64,000 nt of DNA from Petunia secreta (Eukaryota > Streptophyta > Magnoliopsida > Solanales > Solanaceae), in contig JARKIP010000021.1 of assembly GCA_029990175.1 (NCBI GenBank), positions 22,449,501-22,513,500 on the forward strand, given 5' to 3'. Positions 1 through 9,277 of this stretch are shown piece after piece; position 1 is the stretch's first letter; each line of letters begins with the position of its first letter. The position numbers and the translations under genes are program-made. The notes below the pieces were generated by a model. The model did no database searches. It saw only the letters and a list, made by a program, of their open reading frames with translations, and had not been told where the DNA came from.

Positions 1-732
1 TGCCAACGGATTTATGAAAGGTATAGGAGTGCAGCTGATAATGTTGTTCCAAGTGTTCCAAGTGGAGCTGGATCAAGTTCAACGCAGGCTCCCAAAAGAC
101 CTGCAACAGGATTGGGAAGTTTTTCCAGCCTTAATCAAAGGCTTTCTAGCAAGCATTCGAGTAGCAGCGGAGGGTTCAACGAGCTTGATGTTTATTTACT
201 TCATGCTTGCAAGGAAGTTGATTATTTTGGAAGCGAGGAACTACTGCCATTTTGGAAGGATCAACAAGCACAGTTTCCAATTTTAGCAAAAATGGCGCGG
301 GATATTCTAACTATTCAAGCATCATCTGTTGCTTCAGAAAGCGCGTTTAGCCAAGGAAGATTACAAATTGGAGATCATAGACATTCATTGAAGGAAGAAG
401 CAATGGAGACGGCCGTATTATTCAGAGATTGGATTAGATCGGAGCGAAGAAATTTTGGATTTGCAGAAGATCAAGTAGCCGATGCAGAAGCATCATCAGA
501 AATTTTATCAGGCGATGGAAGTTTGGACAATGAAACTGATTATGAAGAAGATGACTCTTTGCCACCGGTTCCTCCAGAGGTGCCAGACGAAATTATTCAG
601 AAAATGAGAAGTTTTTTTTTATTAATATGTAGTTTTTGCAATTTAATATCTATGTACTTTGCAAAAAAAAAAAAAAAAAAAAAATCAACCATTATCCATT
701 ATTCAATAAAATGCGTTACGCCTTGCTATTAA
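1..732 (+). CDS. hAT-family transposase, C-terminal part (cut by window edge)
   Basis: The frame is open from base 1 and ends at a TAA at 730-732, so the N-terminal part lies outside the window. It shows the C-terminal hAT dimerisation region: a Leu/Trp-rich stretch around ELDVYLLHACKEV, then FWKDQQAQFPILAKMARDIL and IQASSVASESAFSQGR, which is the hallmark motif of hAT and RICESLEEPER-type transposases. An acidic tail follows (about 470-600). The last codons run into an A-tract (663-683), so the original stop may have been lost. The family uses this domain for dimerisation during cut-and-paste transposition in the nucleus. Upstream catalytic residues cannot be seen, so activity cannot be judged. 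It could also be a domesticated hAT gene, but the adjacent hAT debris makes a transposon remnant likelier. Confidence 0.8.
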   Translation, partial: CQRIYERYRSAADNVVPSVPSGAGSSSTQAPKRPATGLGSFSSLNQRLSSKHSSSSGGFNELDVYLLHACKEVDYFGSEELLPFWKDQQAQFPILAKMARDILTIQASSVASESAFSQGRLQIGDHRHSLKEEAMETAVLFRDWIRSERRNFGFAEDQVADAEASSEILSGDGSLDNETDYEEDDSLPPVPPEVPDEIIQKMRSFFLLICSFCNLISMYFAKKKKKKKSTIIHYSIKCVTPCY

Positions 733-789
733 GTAAATCCTTTGTTATATTCTCAATTATCCTTTGCTATTAAGTTACCTCTTTGCAAT

Positions 790-1075
790 TCAATACTAAA
801 TACTAAAATACTAAATACTAAAATACTAAAAACTAAAAACTAAATACTAAATACTAAATACTAAATACTAAATACTAAAATACTAAAATACTAAATACTA
901 TTATACTACTAACTTAGTATTAAGTTTGAAAAAATAACAATTTACTTACATTATACTAGATTACTAAGTTTGAAAAAAATACTCAATTATACTTTTATAA
1001 TACTAAAATACTACATTACATAATAGTTAATATTTTAATACTAGATTACTAGTATTATATATAAGTTATTACATA
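790..1075. repeat. TACTAAA-type simple repeat tract
   Basis: An A/T-rich tract made of tandem variants of TACTAAA and TACTAAAA, decaying into TACTAGATTACTA motifs on the right. It lies between the hAT transposase 3' end and the promoter of the next hAT ORF. No coding potential is seen in 733-1250. Confidence 0.8.
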
Positions 1076-1294
1076 AAACTAAAATTTAAACAAAACAAAT
1101 AACCAAAAAACAAAAAACAAAAAAAATAAAATAAAGAAAACGACAAAACCGGGCCGGACCGGACCGACCCACTGCAAACATTGTCCAAATCCGCTCCATT
1201 TTGAAAAATAGCCGTTGACAACGGCCATAAACGGCTATTTTTCCCACCCCCACGCCCATAAACGCCCCTACAGCCCTCCCCTACCTATTTTTCC

Positions 1295-1302
1295 TATAAA
1301 TA
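1295..1302 (+). promoter_or_regulatory. Probable TATA box of the BED-finger ORF
   Basis: TATAAATA lies about 100 bp upstream of the ATG at 1402, after a C-rich stretch and before an A/T-rich, ATG-free leader. This layout suits a plant polymerase II core promoter. It is inferred from position and sequence only. Confidence 0.45.
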
Positions 1303-1401
1303 CTCCCATATTTCATCAAATTAATCACAATTCAATATTTTCTATTCATTTCTCTTAAAAATTTTCTAACAAAAGGCTATTTTATTAAATTTTCTATCAA
1401 C

Positions 1402-1686
1402 ATGGCTGCAAATACAAATAATGCTAATCAAGTTCAAGGTGCTAATGTAGCAGGTCCGTCTGGTGGTCCAAGAAGAACTAAACGATCCGAAGTTTGGGAA
1501 TTTATCAGAAAAAATAATGATATCGGCAAAGCTCAATGTATTCTTTGTCAGAGATTTTGGAACTGGGAAGATGGATCAAATACTAATGGAGGGACAATGA
1601 AGTTTAAGTCCCACTTGGAAAACCATCATGCCCCCGAATGGGCAGCTCGTGGTGGTGGAATATATCTGCAACCACGTGATAATTGA
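1402..1686 (+). CDS. BED zinc-finger N-terminal fragment of a hAT transposase
   Basis: A 94-aa ORF. After a low-complexity Asn/Gly start it has SEVWEFIRKN, then CILCQRFW (C-x2-C), then KSHLENHH, giving the C2H2 arrangement of a BED finger. BED fingers bind DNA at the N-terminus of hAT transposases. The ORF stops right after the finger and the catalytic domain is absent downstream, so this is an internally deleted hAT copy that keeps its promoter and DNA-binding domain. The start is the first ATG after a TATA box and leader. The protein could be made and could bind transposon ends without cutting, but nothing here shows expression. Confidence 0.65.
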   Translation: MAANTNNANQVQGANVAGPSGGPRRTKRSEVWEFIRKNNDIGKAQCILCQRFWNWEDGSNTNGGTMKFKSHLENHHAPEWAARGGGIYLQPRDN

Positions 1687-2112
1687 GTGTTGAGTCGCTG
1701 AAGTTGAAAATTTCCGTATTTTTCTAATTCTAGTCTATTTTCATGTTTTTATTTTCTAATTATGCATTTCCATTTTCCAACATAATGTACTGTGTGTATT
1801 GTTGAATAATATATGTGTTTTGTGTTGTTTATTTAGATTTTAGTCTACCAATATTTTTTTTCCATCTATTTTAAACAATAAAAAATATAATTTAAAATAA
1901 AAAAAAATTAACGAACCGAACCGAACTGAATCGGATCGCACCGGACTGGGACCGGCACAATATCCGTTTGCCGGTTCCGATCCGGCATTGGTGCAACTGT
2001 ACCGGTGCACCGGACCGGGACCGGACCGATGACGGTTTTTCTTTTCCAACATAGCACCGGACCGGCACAGCCGCACCGAAACTGGGCCGGACCGGGCCGG
2101 TGGACACCCTTA
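1687..2112. mobile_element. hAT element 3' terminal region with CCGGACCGG subterminal repeats
   Basis: A non-coding tail after the BED ORF. Positions 1912-2100 are full of CGGACCGG, ACCGGACC and CCGAACCG motifs on both strands, ending in GGTGGACACCCTTA. On the minus strand the end reads TAAGGGTGTCCACC, close to the TAGGGGTGGG terminus of the hAT element at 45122. Clustered short subterminal repeats of this kind are typical transposase-binding sites of hAT elements. The matching left end was not located. The overlapping short minus-strand ORFs look like chance readings of the repeats. Confidence 0.5.
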
Positions 2113-2130
2113 GTTGAGACAGTAACGATA

Positions 2131-2441
2131 GCTCCTTTAGCTGGCGTTTTAACATAGATTTTTAAATAATTTTTGAGAAAGACTTTTTGGGTGAAGTTTG
2201 ATATGAAAATGAATAAGTGTTTGGACATACTTTTTGGGAACAAAACTTTTTACTGAAAAGAGCCTTTGAGCTCTTATGAAAATGAAATTTGATGTGTAAA
2301 TGTTAGTTTTTTGCTCAAAAACAGCTCAAAGCCACTTTTTGAGTTTTTGGGACAAGTTTTGTTCAAAAAGCATAAACAAGCACTTTTTGGCCCAAAAACT
2401 CCCAAAAAAATCCCTCCAAAAACTATGTCCAAATGGGGAGC
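2131..2441. mobile_element. MITE with TA target duplication
   Basis: Non-coding element starting GCTCCTTTAGCTGGCG and ending CCAAATGGGGAGC. The ends are imperfect inverted repeats sharing GCTCC and ACATAG blocks, and each is flanked by TA (2129-2130 and 2442-2443). TA duplication and small size suit a Tc1/mariner (Stowaway-type) MITE. Confidence 0.5.
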
Positions 2442-2522
2442 TAGTTGGATTGTTTTTCTAGTAACTCGGCTCCATTAGGGCCAATCTGTTCATTTTCGCC
2501 TAGTTAAGAACTAATTCTATTT

Positions 2523-2916
2523 GAGTTTTAACTAATATTAACCGATGTTATAAACCTTTTTTTACATCGTTAATTTAAAACCTATTATAATCAAATTTTT
2601 AAGTTTTCTTGCTTCTTTTACTAATATTTTAACTTATATTACGCCAACGATTTGATCAAATCAGTGTCATTTCTTTATTCCTTAAGATACCAACTATATG
2701 CTAGTTTTTGCCCTTATAATTCTTGAAGGTCAATTCTTCAATCATGACTCAACCATTAGTTTATTTTTTAAGTTAGATTAGCTATTTAAAAGAAATGTTA
2801 GGCTTGAGAATATCAAAACAAGTAAGAAAACTTAAAAATTTGATTATAATAGGCTTTGGATTAACCGACGGTGTAAAAAAAAAGGTTTATACCGTCGATG
2901 TATATTAGTTAAACTC
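2523..2916. mobile_element. Foldback MITE with about 100-bp inverted arms
   Basis: The left arm (about 2523-2625) and the reverse complement of the right arm (about 2810-2916) share, in order, GAGTTTTAACTAATAT, TATAAACC plus a T-run, and CCTATTATAATCAAATTTTT followed by AAGTTTTCTT. The short centre is unrelated. The whole segment would fold into one long hairpin. No ORF is present. The target duplication is not clear. Confidence 0.6.
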
Positions 2917-3056
2917 ATTGTATTTTACATGGCACTATTTTTTTTTTAATTAATTCATTCAAAAGAGAAGACATATTCATATGTGAATATGATTTAACTT
3001 CAAATTTTATTTTACCTTTACTAACATATTTTAATATCTAAAAAAAAGGTCATAAC

Positions 3057-3272
3057 ATGTTCAAGATCATAATTCTAAAGTTAATTCTTTCTTTCATAAA
3101 CTTATTCGTTGAGTCAAGCTGCATCGCACGTAACTTGAAACAAAAGGGATTATGGGATGAAAATAGAGATAAGCAAAAAGTACGTAGGTGCAACATATCA
3201 AAAGATCTCTCTATATCAATATTGTTTGTCCGAATAAGTTTTGGATGTTATAGCGAGGTACTGGTGTTATGA
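3057..3272 (+). CDS. Small ORF, hydrophobic N-terminus, unknown
   Basis: A 71-aa reading frame from an ATG. Residues 1-24 are hydrophobic (MFKIIILKLILSFINLF) and could be a signal peptide. The rest is basic with two cysteines. I do not recognise a family. It sits in A/T-rich intergenic DNA with no clear TATA box, so it may be chance. The rest of 2917-3520 shows nothing I can name. Confidence 0.15.
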   Translation: MFKIIILKLILSFINLFVESSCIARNLKQKGLWDENRDKQKVRRCNISKDLSISILFVRISFGCYSEVLVL

Positions 3273-3522
3273 AAAAATATATAACATAACATGAAATATC
3301 AAATCGATTTTAAAGAAAAATAAAATAACTATTATGGTGAAATATTATTAGTCCATAAAGGATGACCATTATATTATTGTTTGACCGTAAGAAAACAAAT
3401 GGATGGACAGAAATTTAAAGACTTGGAATCAGACAGTAAGAATTGAGCGGCTGATATATGGGAGTTAAGAAGTCATAAGTTGTTCACCTTTCTCTGAATT
3501 CTCCATCACCTGTATAAAATCC

Positions 3523-5063
3523 ATGAAGTGGATAGAAAGTCTAAAGAAGAAAAGGGTAGTGTTAAAATGGCCAATAACATTGGAGTATGCTAAAAACGGT
3601 GAATTAGAGAAACGTGTTGTTGTATCAGCACATGTAAGGACTTCAAGTTGTACTAAAGAAGAAGTTGATGCTAGTGGAAAGACAGGATTCTTGGGTGCTA
3701 CTGGATTTTCTGTTAATCCTCAAAGGAGTAGAAAGTACTCTAGTTCAAAGAGAAGTTTTTATTTTGAGAATGAAAATGAGGGGTTGCAAGAAAATGTTGT
3801 GAATTGTGAGGACGCTGGGGTAGTTGGGCTGTTGGTGCATGCTGCTGCTTCTTTGCTGAATGCGAAACAAAATCAACAGCACCCCGTGTCCCTTAGCTGT
3901 AGCAATTCAAGGAAAAAAGAACAATCTCCTTACAGAAGAAATCCTCTAAGTGAGATCGATGCAAATGTGATCATTGAGCAGATGCCCGTTGCAGGACTTA
4001 AAGCTGTCAATAATAACATCCATTATCAGAAGATGAATGCAAATAATGTGAGCAATGGTAAAGTTCGTTCAGCGAGGAACTGAGAACAAACGTGGCAGCA
4101 GGAAAGCAAATCCGAAGGGCAAAGTCAAGGAGCAGCAGGAGAACAAACCATTGCAGGCAATATTGCAAAGAACGTCATTGTTTCAGGACCTGAAAGCCTT
4201 AAATCCTGTAAGTTAACAATATCTGGATGAATCTCAATGTCTTATTCCATATATAGTTTATATTGCTATGTTAATTTAGGAAATAAGTAATTCTATCAAT
4301 CTCTAAAGATATGCTATGCTATTATACAAGATACTGTCAACATACATTATTGTACACATACATTCTCCAATAAATCCCATGGGGTCTAACAAGAAGCAGG
4401 TCACTTAGGCTATCCAGAGACACAGACATTAATCCCAAAACTCTCACAAATCCTTCTCAATCATATACTGCACTATTGCTTGAGGACATCCAAAACTTCC
4501 ATCAACAGAGCACCACCACGCCTGCATTTTCGCTCCCACCTTGTGTAACAAAAGCTTGCTCAATTCTTGAAGCAGTTGCTGACCTGAACTCAACCACTAC
4601 CTCCAATTAATCCAGTAGCTTTCTCCTATGACAGGAGACGAAATCCCATAGCTGAACAAGTTGATCCTCCTGGAAAGAAGAGGCTAGGGATCAAGGATCT
4701 ATTCGTGGAGTCTGAAGTTGCAGTAAGTAATGACTTAATGGAGCCAATCATAGAAAAGTATGTAACTTTTAGAAGGGGAACTGACATTGAAGGTCAAGAA
4801 TCTTCCGGAAGCAATAGTCAGAAAATTGGCTTTCACCTTCTTCCTGGGAACCAAATTCAGCTGATTCCACTGATTGTTGGTCTTCTCCAAGTCCTAGAGT
4901 AGAACCTCCAGGCTTTCAAAGGCATGCAGTATCTGAGTTTGGCCATGACATGGAAGAAGGTAAAAGAAGAGTGGATGTGAAGAAGACGGATTTGAACAAC
5001 CAGCAAACTGGAATAGGCCGTGGCAGAGTTGGACCTAGATGTGGTCTTCACAGATTTCGATGA
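3523..5063 (+). pseudogene. Decayed gene resembling At1g65710-like Ser/Arg-rich proteins
   Basis: Pieces of one protein appear in order but in shifting frames: VRTSSCTKEEVDAS (about 3634), YRRNPLSEIDANVIIEQMP (about 3932), AKSRSSRRTN in another frame (about 4116), then after a probable intron (GTAAGT at 4209) SYTALLLEDIQNFHQQ and CVTKACSILEAVADLNS (4450-4610), LMEPIIEKYVTFRRGTDIE (4735-4790), and GFQRHAVSEFGHDMEEGKRR and QTGIGRGRVG (4913-5040). I recall this motif order from plant proteins annotated as 'uncharacterized protein At1g65710-like'; that link is from memory. The retained intron suggests a duplicated genomic copy, not a processed one. The first 37 residues look unrelated, so the true 5' end is missing. 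Several frameshifts and stops make it a pseudogene. The molecular function of the family is unknown to me. Confidence 0.55.
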
Positions 5064-5084
5064 CAGCGACTGCTGCTTCAACAT

Positions 5085-5872
5085 AAAAAATCAAATGATT
5101 TCTTTAGACGTATACAGTTTGTTTCGAGATAGATTTTCCAGTAGTGGTTGCACAGCGTAGTGGTTGCACGCTGTGAAACCTTCTGTTCATTGACTGTTTG
5201 TCTCTTGCAACCTTGTTTCATTGAACATTGTTTGACCGAAAAAAAAAGGTTTATAAAAAGCAAAACCCCCTCTAAAATTTCTTTGACCAAGTTCAAATAT
5301 CAAATTCGAAGTTCTAACATGCGTTTTTTTTTCCTTGTGCCTGATTTTGGGGAGCTAGAAGAGCAAGGAATTAAGATCAAGAAAAATGAAGTTAAAGTAT
5401 GTACTTATAATTCTTTTCTTATATCTGATTTTTGCAATGTATAAATTCAACGACATTATCTCCCACGGCCTTCTTCAAGGATCATCGAAGTTAGGGGAAT
5501 CTGAAAGTTAACTGCTGCTAAATGAACTGTACGTAATAAGTTTAGAAACTTACTGAACATGATTGATCGTTAGGTATTTCAGTTCTTGTATAACATAACC
5601 AGTGGAGCAGGATCGAATTTGTGAAGATATAGATCAACTAACTTTGCAGCCAAGGAATTGGAAGAATCTGAAATTTAACTGCACTAGCTAATGTGTAATA
5701 TAGCCACTAGAACTGAAAAGTACTTAAGAATTAAGATGCAAGTAATATGTAAACAATACAACGTTGTGGTTCTCGCTCTCAAGCTTAAATTGCTATGGTA
5801 AACATCAAATTGGAACCTGTCAAGTTCAAATATCGGATCCACCTCTAGTGCCACAAGCCCGGACCCAATGCA
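5085..5872. repeat. 3' flank of F-box unit 1, duplicated elsewhere in the window
   Basis: No gene. From about 5280 onwards (CTGATTTTGGGGAGCTAG, CCAAGGAATTGGAAGAATCT, GCTTAAATTGCTATG) this segment is closely repeated at about 37110-37608, with shorter matches at 8820-8960, 33390-33645 and 35860-36100. Each match precedes an F-box copy on the + coordinate axis, that is, it lies downstream of its stop codon. It marks the duplication unit of the F-box array. Confidence 0.7.
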
Positions 5873-7159
5873 TCACATTTGGGCTTTTTGGAGTAAACTT
5901 TTCAAAGAAAGAATGGTTTTGTTATGAATGAAAAGATGACTGTTACTGTCATGATACTTTAGCTTCCTCAAAGTTCTGAGCTTGAGATTGTAAGCAAACA
6001 GTCCTCTCTCATACCAACTGAGTATCAACTCCCCATTTAGCGTGCCAATGGGTACTATACTTGTACTCCTATCTGAATATGTGAAGGGAATAAATGACTT
6101 CATCTCAAGTATAATTGTCTCCTTTGGACTCCAACTATATTCTTCAAGCAGATCCCACACATGCATTCTCACCTTATTATTTTCGATAAAAGAGAAGTCG
6201 CAAAATGACACAAGGCCTTCCTTTTCAAATAGGTGCATGTGAGAATGGTCTCCCCTACTGTAACATAAGACATCTTTTGGATGTGATATTAGATGAAATT
6301 TCTCCTCTTTGATGTCAAATATTATGATAGCTGTTCTACAAGAAGCATAAGTAAATGTATGAGATCCCATAAACAAGAGAACAGTAGAACCTGAAACCGC
6401 ACGTAAATCTACAGCTATCCAATAAATAGCATCTCTTTGGATTATAGGAGAACTAAAAGGTACTACAGTAGGGACACTACTGGAAAGCCTTTTCCCAGAA
6501 TCAAGATTATTTGATAACAATGAGGTAAGAGTAAGCAACTTGACTTCTGGAACATAATTTTGTTGTTCATCAGATATTTTCCATATCAAAGCATGATACT
6601 CTTTAGCGAATGGATGGTAAAAGAATGCAGAAATTAAACCATCATATTGGAAGGTAACTTGTTCTCTAGTGATAGGGTTGAAGATCATGTAAGGTCCACG
6701 ATTTTGCTCTAATAAGATCAACCCATGATAAGAGAAATTCACAGCATAGTAAGACCATGAATTATTTGTATTCACGACTTTAATCTTTATGTTTTTACTA
6801 CTAGGCATAATACTTTTCTTGACCTTTCTTAGAATTCCATAACACTTGTCCTCGAGAAATAGCATTTCAAACTTGTTAGGTTTGATCAACTGGACAGCAA
6901 TTGTAGGAACTGCACCACCATAGTTTAGATGCATGTGGTGGAAATTTGGTGTTGAGATTAAAGAGTTCCAATGTCTGCATACTTGTTGGTAACGGAGTAG
7001 GTCTTCTGCTGGGAGTCTCTTCAAAATATCGACCAATAAGTCATTTGGAAGGGGTTTACGATTATCTCTTGGAGGAGGAGAAGAAGACAAGAAAAACCAA
7101 ACCACCACCAAGATACCTACCAAAAAACTAAAAATAAAAACAAAAACAAAACCAACCAT
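5873..7159 (-). CDS. F-box protein with N-terminal membrane segment (only intact copy)
   Basis: A 428-aa uninterrupted ORF. Residues 4-24 (FVFVFIFSFLVGILVVVWFF) are a strongly hydrophobic, probably membrane-spanning leader, followed by a Pro/Ser linker. The F-box is about residues 35-75 (LPNDLLVDILKRLPAEDLLR, then VCRHWNSLIS). The rest resembles an F-box-associated region: ILLEQNRGPYMIFNPITRE, IQRDAIYWIAV, IIIFDIKEEKFHLISHP, MHVWDLLEEYSW, PIGTLNGELILSWYE. F-box proteins recruit substrates to SCF ubiquitin ligases by binding SKP1; the substrate here is unknown. No other methionine precedes the F-box, so the start at 7159 and the hydrophobic leader go together. The gene has no intron. All paralogues in the window are on the same strand and broken. 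A membrane anchor is unusual for the family and is inferred from hydrophobicity. Confidence 0.85.
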   Translation of the reverse strand: MVGFVFVFIFSFLVGILVVVWFFLSSSPPPRDNRKPLPNDLLVDILKRLPAEDLLRYQQVCRHWNSLISTPNFHHMHLNYGGAVPTIAVQLIKPNKFEMLFLEDKCYGILRKVKKSIMPSSKNIKIKVVNTNNSWSYYAVNFSYHGLILLEQNRGPYMIFNPITREQVTFQYDGLISAFFYHPFAKEYHALIWKISDEQQNYVPEVKLLTLTSLLSNNLDSGKRLSSSVPTVVPFSSPIIQRDAIYWIAVDLRAVSGSTVLLFMGSHTFTYASCRTAIIIFDIKEEKFHLISHPKDVLCYSRGDHSHMHLFEKEGLVSFCDFSFIENNKVRMHVWDLLEEYSWSPKETIILEMKSFIPFTYSDRSTSIVPIGTLNGELILSWYERGLFAYNLKLRTLRKLKYHDSNSHLFIHNKTILSLKSLLQKAQM

Positions 7160-7237
7160 GATATTGAAACTGTTTGATCAAAACAAAAATGGCATGGGAC
7201 AAACCAACTCTCTTTGAAGAATGAATTGATAATATAC

Positions 7238-7250
7238 AGTATATAAAGGG
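7238..7250 (-). promoter_or_regulatory. Probable TATA region of F-box copy 1
   Basis: On the minus strand the sequence CCCTTTATATACTG lies about 85 bp upstream of the ATG. The same spacing and context recur upstream of F-box copy 4 (GCACTTTATATCCTG, near 39005). Conservation between copies supports a core promoter, but no expression evidence is available. Confidence 0.35.
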
Positions 7251-8969
7251 CTGCACCTACGGATATAAACAGAGTTTTGATATACACAGAATTCTAAATA
7301 AGATAAACTAGGTTAACAGAAAATCAATTTAAAATAACTAAATATTAGGAAGTGATGATAATGAAACAAACATAAGCTAAAACTTAGGAACTTTATCTTC
7401 AGATTTTGCGGTCGTTGTTACTTGTTTAATTAGGTTAATTGCTTTGCTTTCACAAGCACGGAAAAAAGTTTGTATTGATTTTATGATGCAGAAATGTTGA
7501 TAAAACTATGCAGCAAATAGTTATGTCTTGTGCTTCGGCGTAAATCAATAACTCGAGAAACAATTTAGCATTTTTTTGTATGATACTCCAGTATTGAACA
7601 AAAGTACAAAACCACAAGCTAAAGTAACTGCAAAATCTGCAAAACTATAATAGACAGGCTATTAGAAGAGTCCACAATATTGCAGAATAGACTTACGTAT
7701 ATGAAAATTACCCAGTAAAAATGTTACTTGGTTGAGGTCTAAATTAATAGAGTATGATCAAACTTCACTTAATTTCGTAAGTCAAGTACAAGTACAATTA
7801 ATCTTTTATCATAAATCATTTGTATGCCTTCGGTGAATTGCCCTCACAAGATTTAATTGAAAATATTCATAATAAATTGTAGCAAGAGTACTGCAGAATT
7901 CCAGCAGTGGAAAAATTGGTCCTTTGCATTAGCAATTAGGAATTTTATTCTTTAAGAAAAGGAGAAAGAATAAGATAATTGGGTGAAGTATATTCTTTTC
8001 TATTCACATATGGTCAAATTTATACAGCAGAATACAAATCAATCATAGGCTATTATCTTTACACTTCTGCAGACTGCATCTTATGTCAAGCTACAAAAAT
8101 AGCAAGGAAATTAAAGAAAAATAAATACTCCTAGTAACATTAGCAACTTTTCCAGGGTTAAATGACAAACCCCCACTCACTAAAGTCCGTGTCTCAGCTT
8201 AAATAAGGCAATGACTTACATAAAGTGTAACTTATCGTTATGTAATGGGTACGATACAACATAAATTTAATTAACAATAAAACTAAATATTGTATTCAAA
8301 GTAACAGCACATACAAACATCAAACAAGCTATTTGGACATCACAAGTGCAATTGCAGATGTACAAAAATCTAGTGATCTAGAAAAACAACTGATCGTTGA
8401 GCACGAATCACATTGGCTTATGATTGGTAAGAGCATTTTGATATCATTTAATAAGCTTCATAAATACTCATGAAAGCATGAAACTAAGAGCAAAGAAATT
8501 GAACAATCAGCAGACTCAATTCTACACGTAGCAGAGCTTCTATGATTATAATACAAGTCCATTCGATTCCGTTTCAAATACATATATAGCTGAAACTAGA
8601 CTAAGAGGTCAAGGGCAAGCACCACAAATGAGCTTTACACAGATATAGGTTAGAAATTGGTTAGTACTACTTTTTATACACATATTAAATTTCAAACACT
8701 CTAAGCAAAATTCAGGGCGCAGCAACAAAATTGGTGGCCTAAAGCCAAACTGTAATAAGAGGCCTTAACTTTATTTAATAAAATTTTTTATATTTTTTTT
8801 CTTTCTCTTTTTCTATAACGATTTGAAAATTTAACTGCACTAGCTGATGTATAACATAACCACTAGAATAGAAACTGAGAAAAGTATATAAGAGACAAGT
8901 AAAATGTAAACAATAAAACGTTGGGGGTTCTGCCTGTCCAGCTTAAATTGCTATCTTATCATCTATCTA
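7251..8969. other. Intergenic: F-box unit 5' flank, then start of unit 2 3' flank
   Basis: No credible gene. Positions 7265-7680 (TAAGATAAACTAGG, AACTAAATATTAGGA, GCAGAAATGTTGATAAAAC) match the 5' flanks of the other F-box units near 39040-39071, 46534-46640, 47870-47970 and 49290-49480. Positions 7700-8800 are A/T-rich with nothing I can name. From 8820 (TTTAACTGCACTAGCTGATG) to 8969 the sequence matches the 3' flank of F-box units, so it belongs to unit 2, which the Helitron then interrupts. Confidence 0.6.
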
Positions 8970-9168
8970 TCTATACTATTCTAAAAGCAGGAGACCCTTA
9001 GTGAGATGTCAACCGACTTTTTTACCCTCCGTAAGTGATTTTAAGTTGGATATAATTGTAAATTCGCTAATTTAATTATCATTAAATACCCTAAATATAT
9101 ATTATAATAATATTGTTGGCATAATTATATCTCTAAACTAACAGGCAAATTCCCACAAATTATTTCCT

Positions 9169-9277
9169 TGTACAATACTCTTAACCAAAGATCCCCAGTC
9201 TCTTCGTATTCTTCCTACAGTACAATACCCTTAACCAAAGATCCCCAGTCTCTTCGTATTCCTCCTACAACTCTCTT
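9169..9277. repeat. Tandem duplication of about 55 bp inside the Helitron 5' region
   Basis: Two adjacent copies of a unit containing TTAACCAAAGATCCCCAGTC and TCTTCGTATTC, followed by a partial third copy (CTCTTCGTAGTCCTCCTA). The rest of 8970-10814 has no ORF of note and is probably Helitron 5' non-coding sequence. Confidence 0.6.

Noticed and set aside
1840..2243. Three overlapping minus-strand ORFs rich in Arg, Pro and Ser
   Set aside because: They are different frames of the CCGGACCGG subterminal repeats of the hAT end, with no domain.
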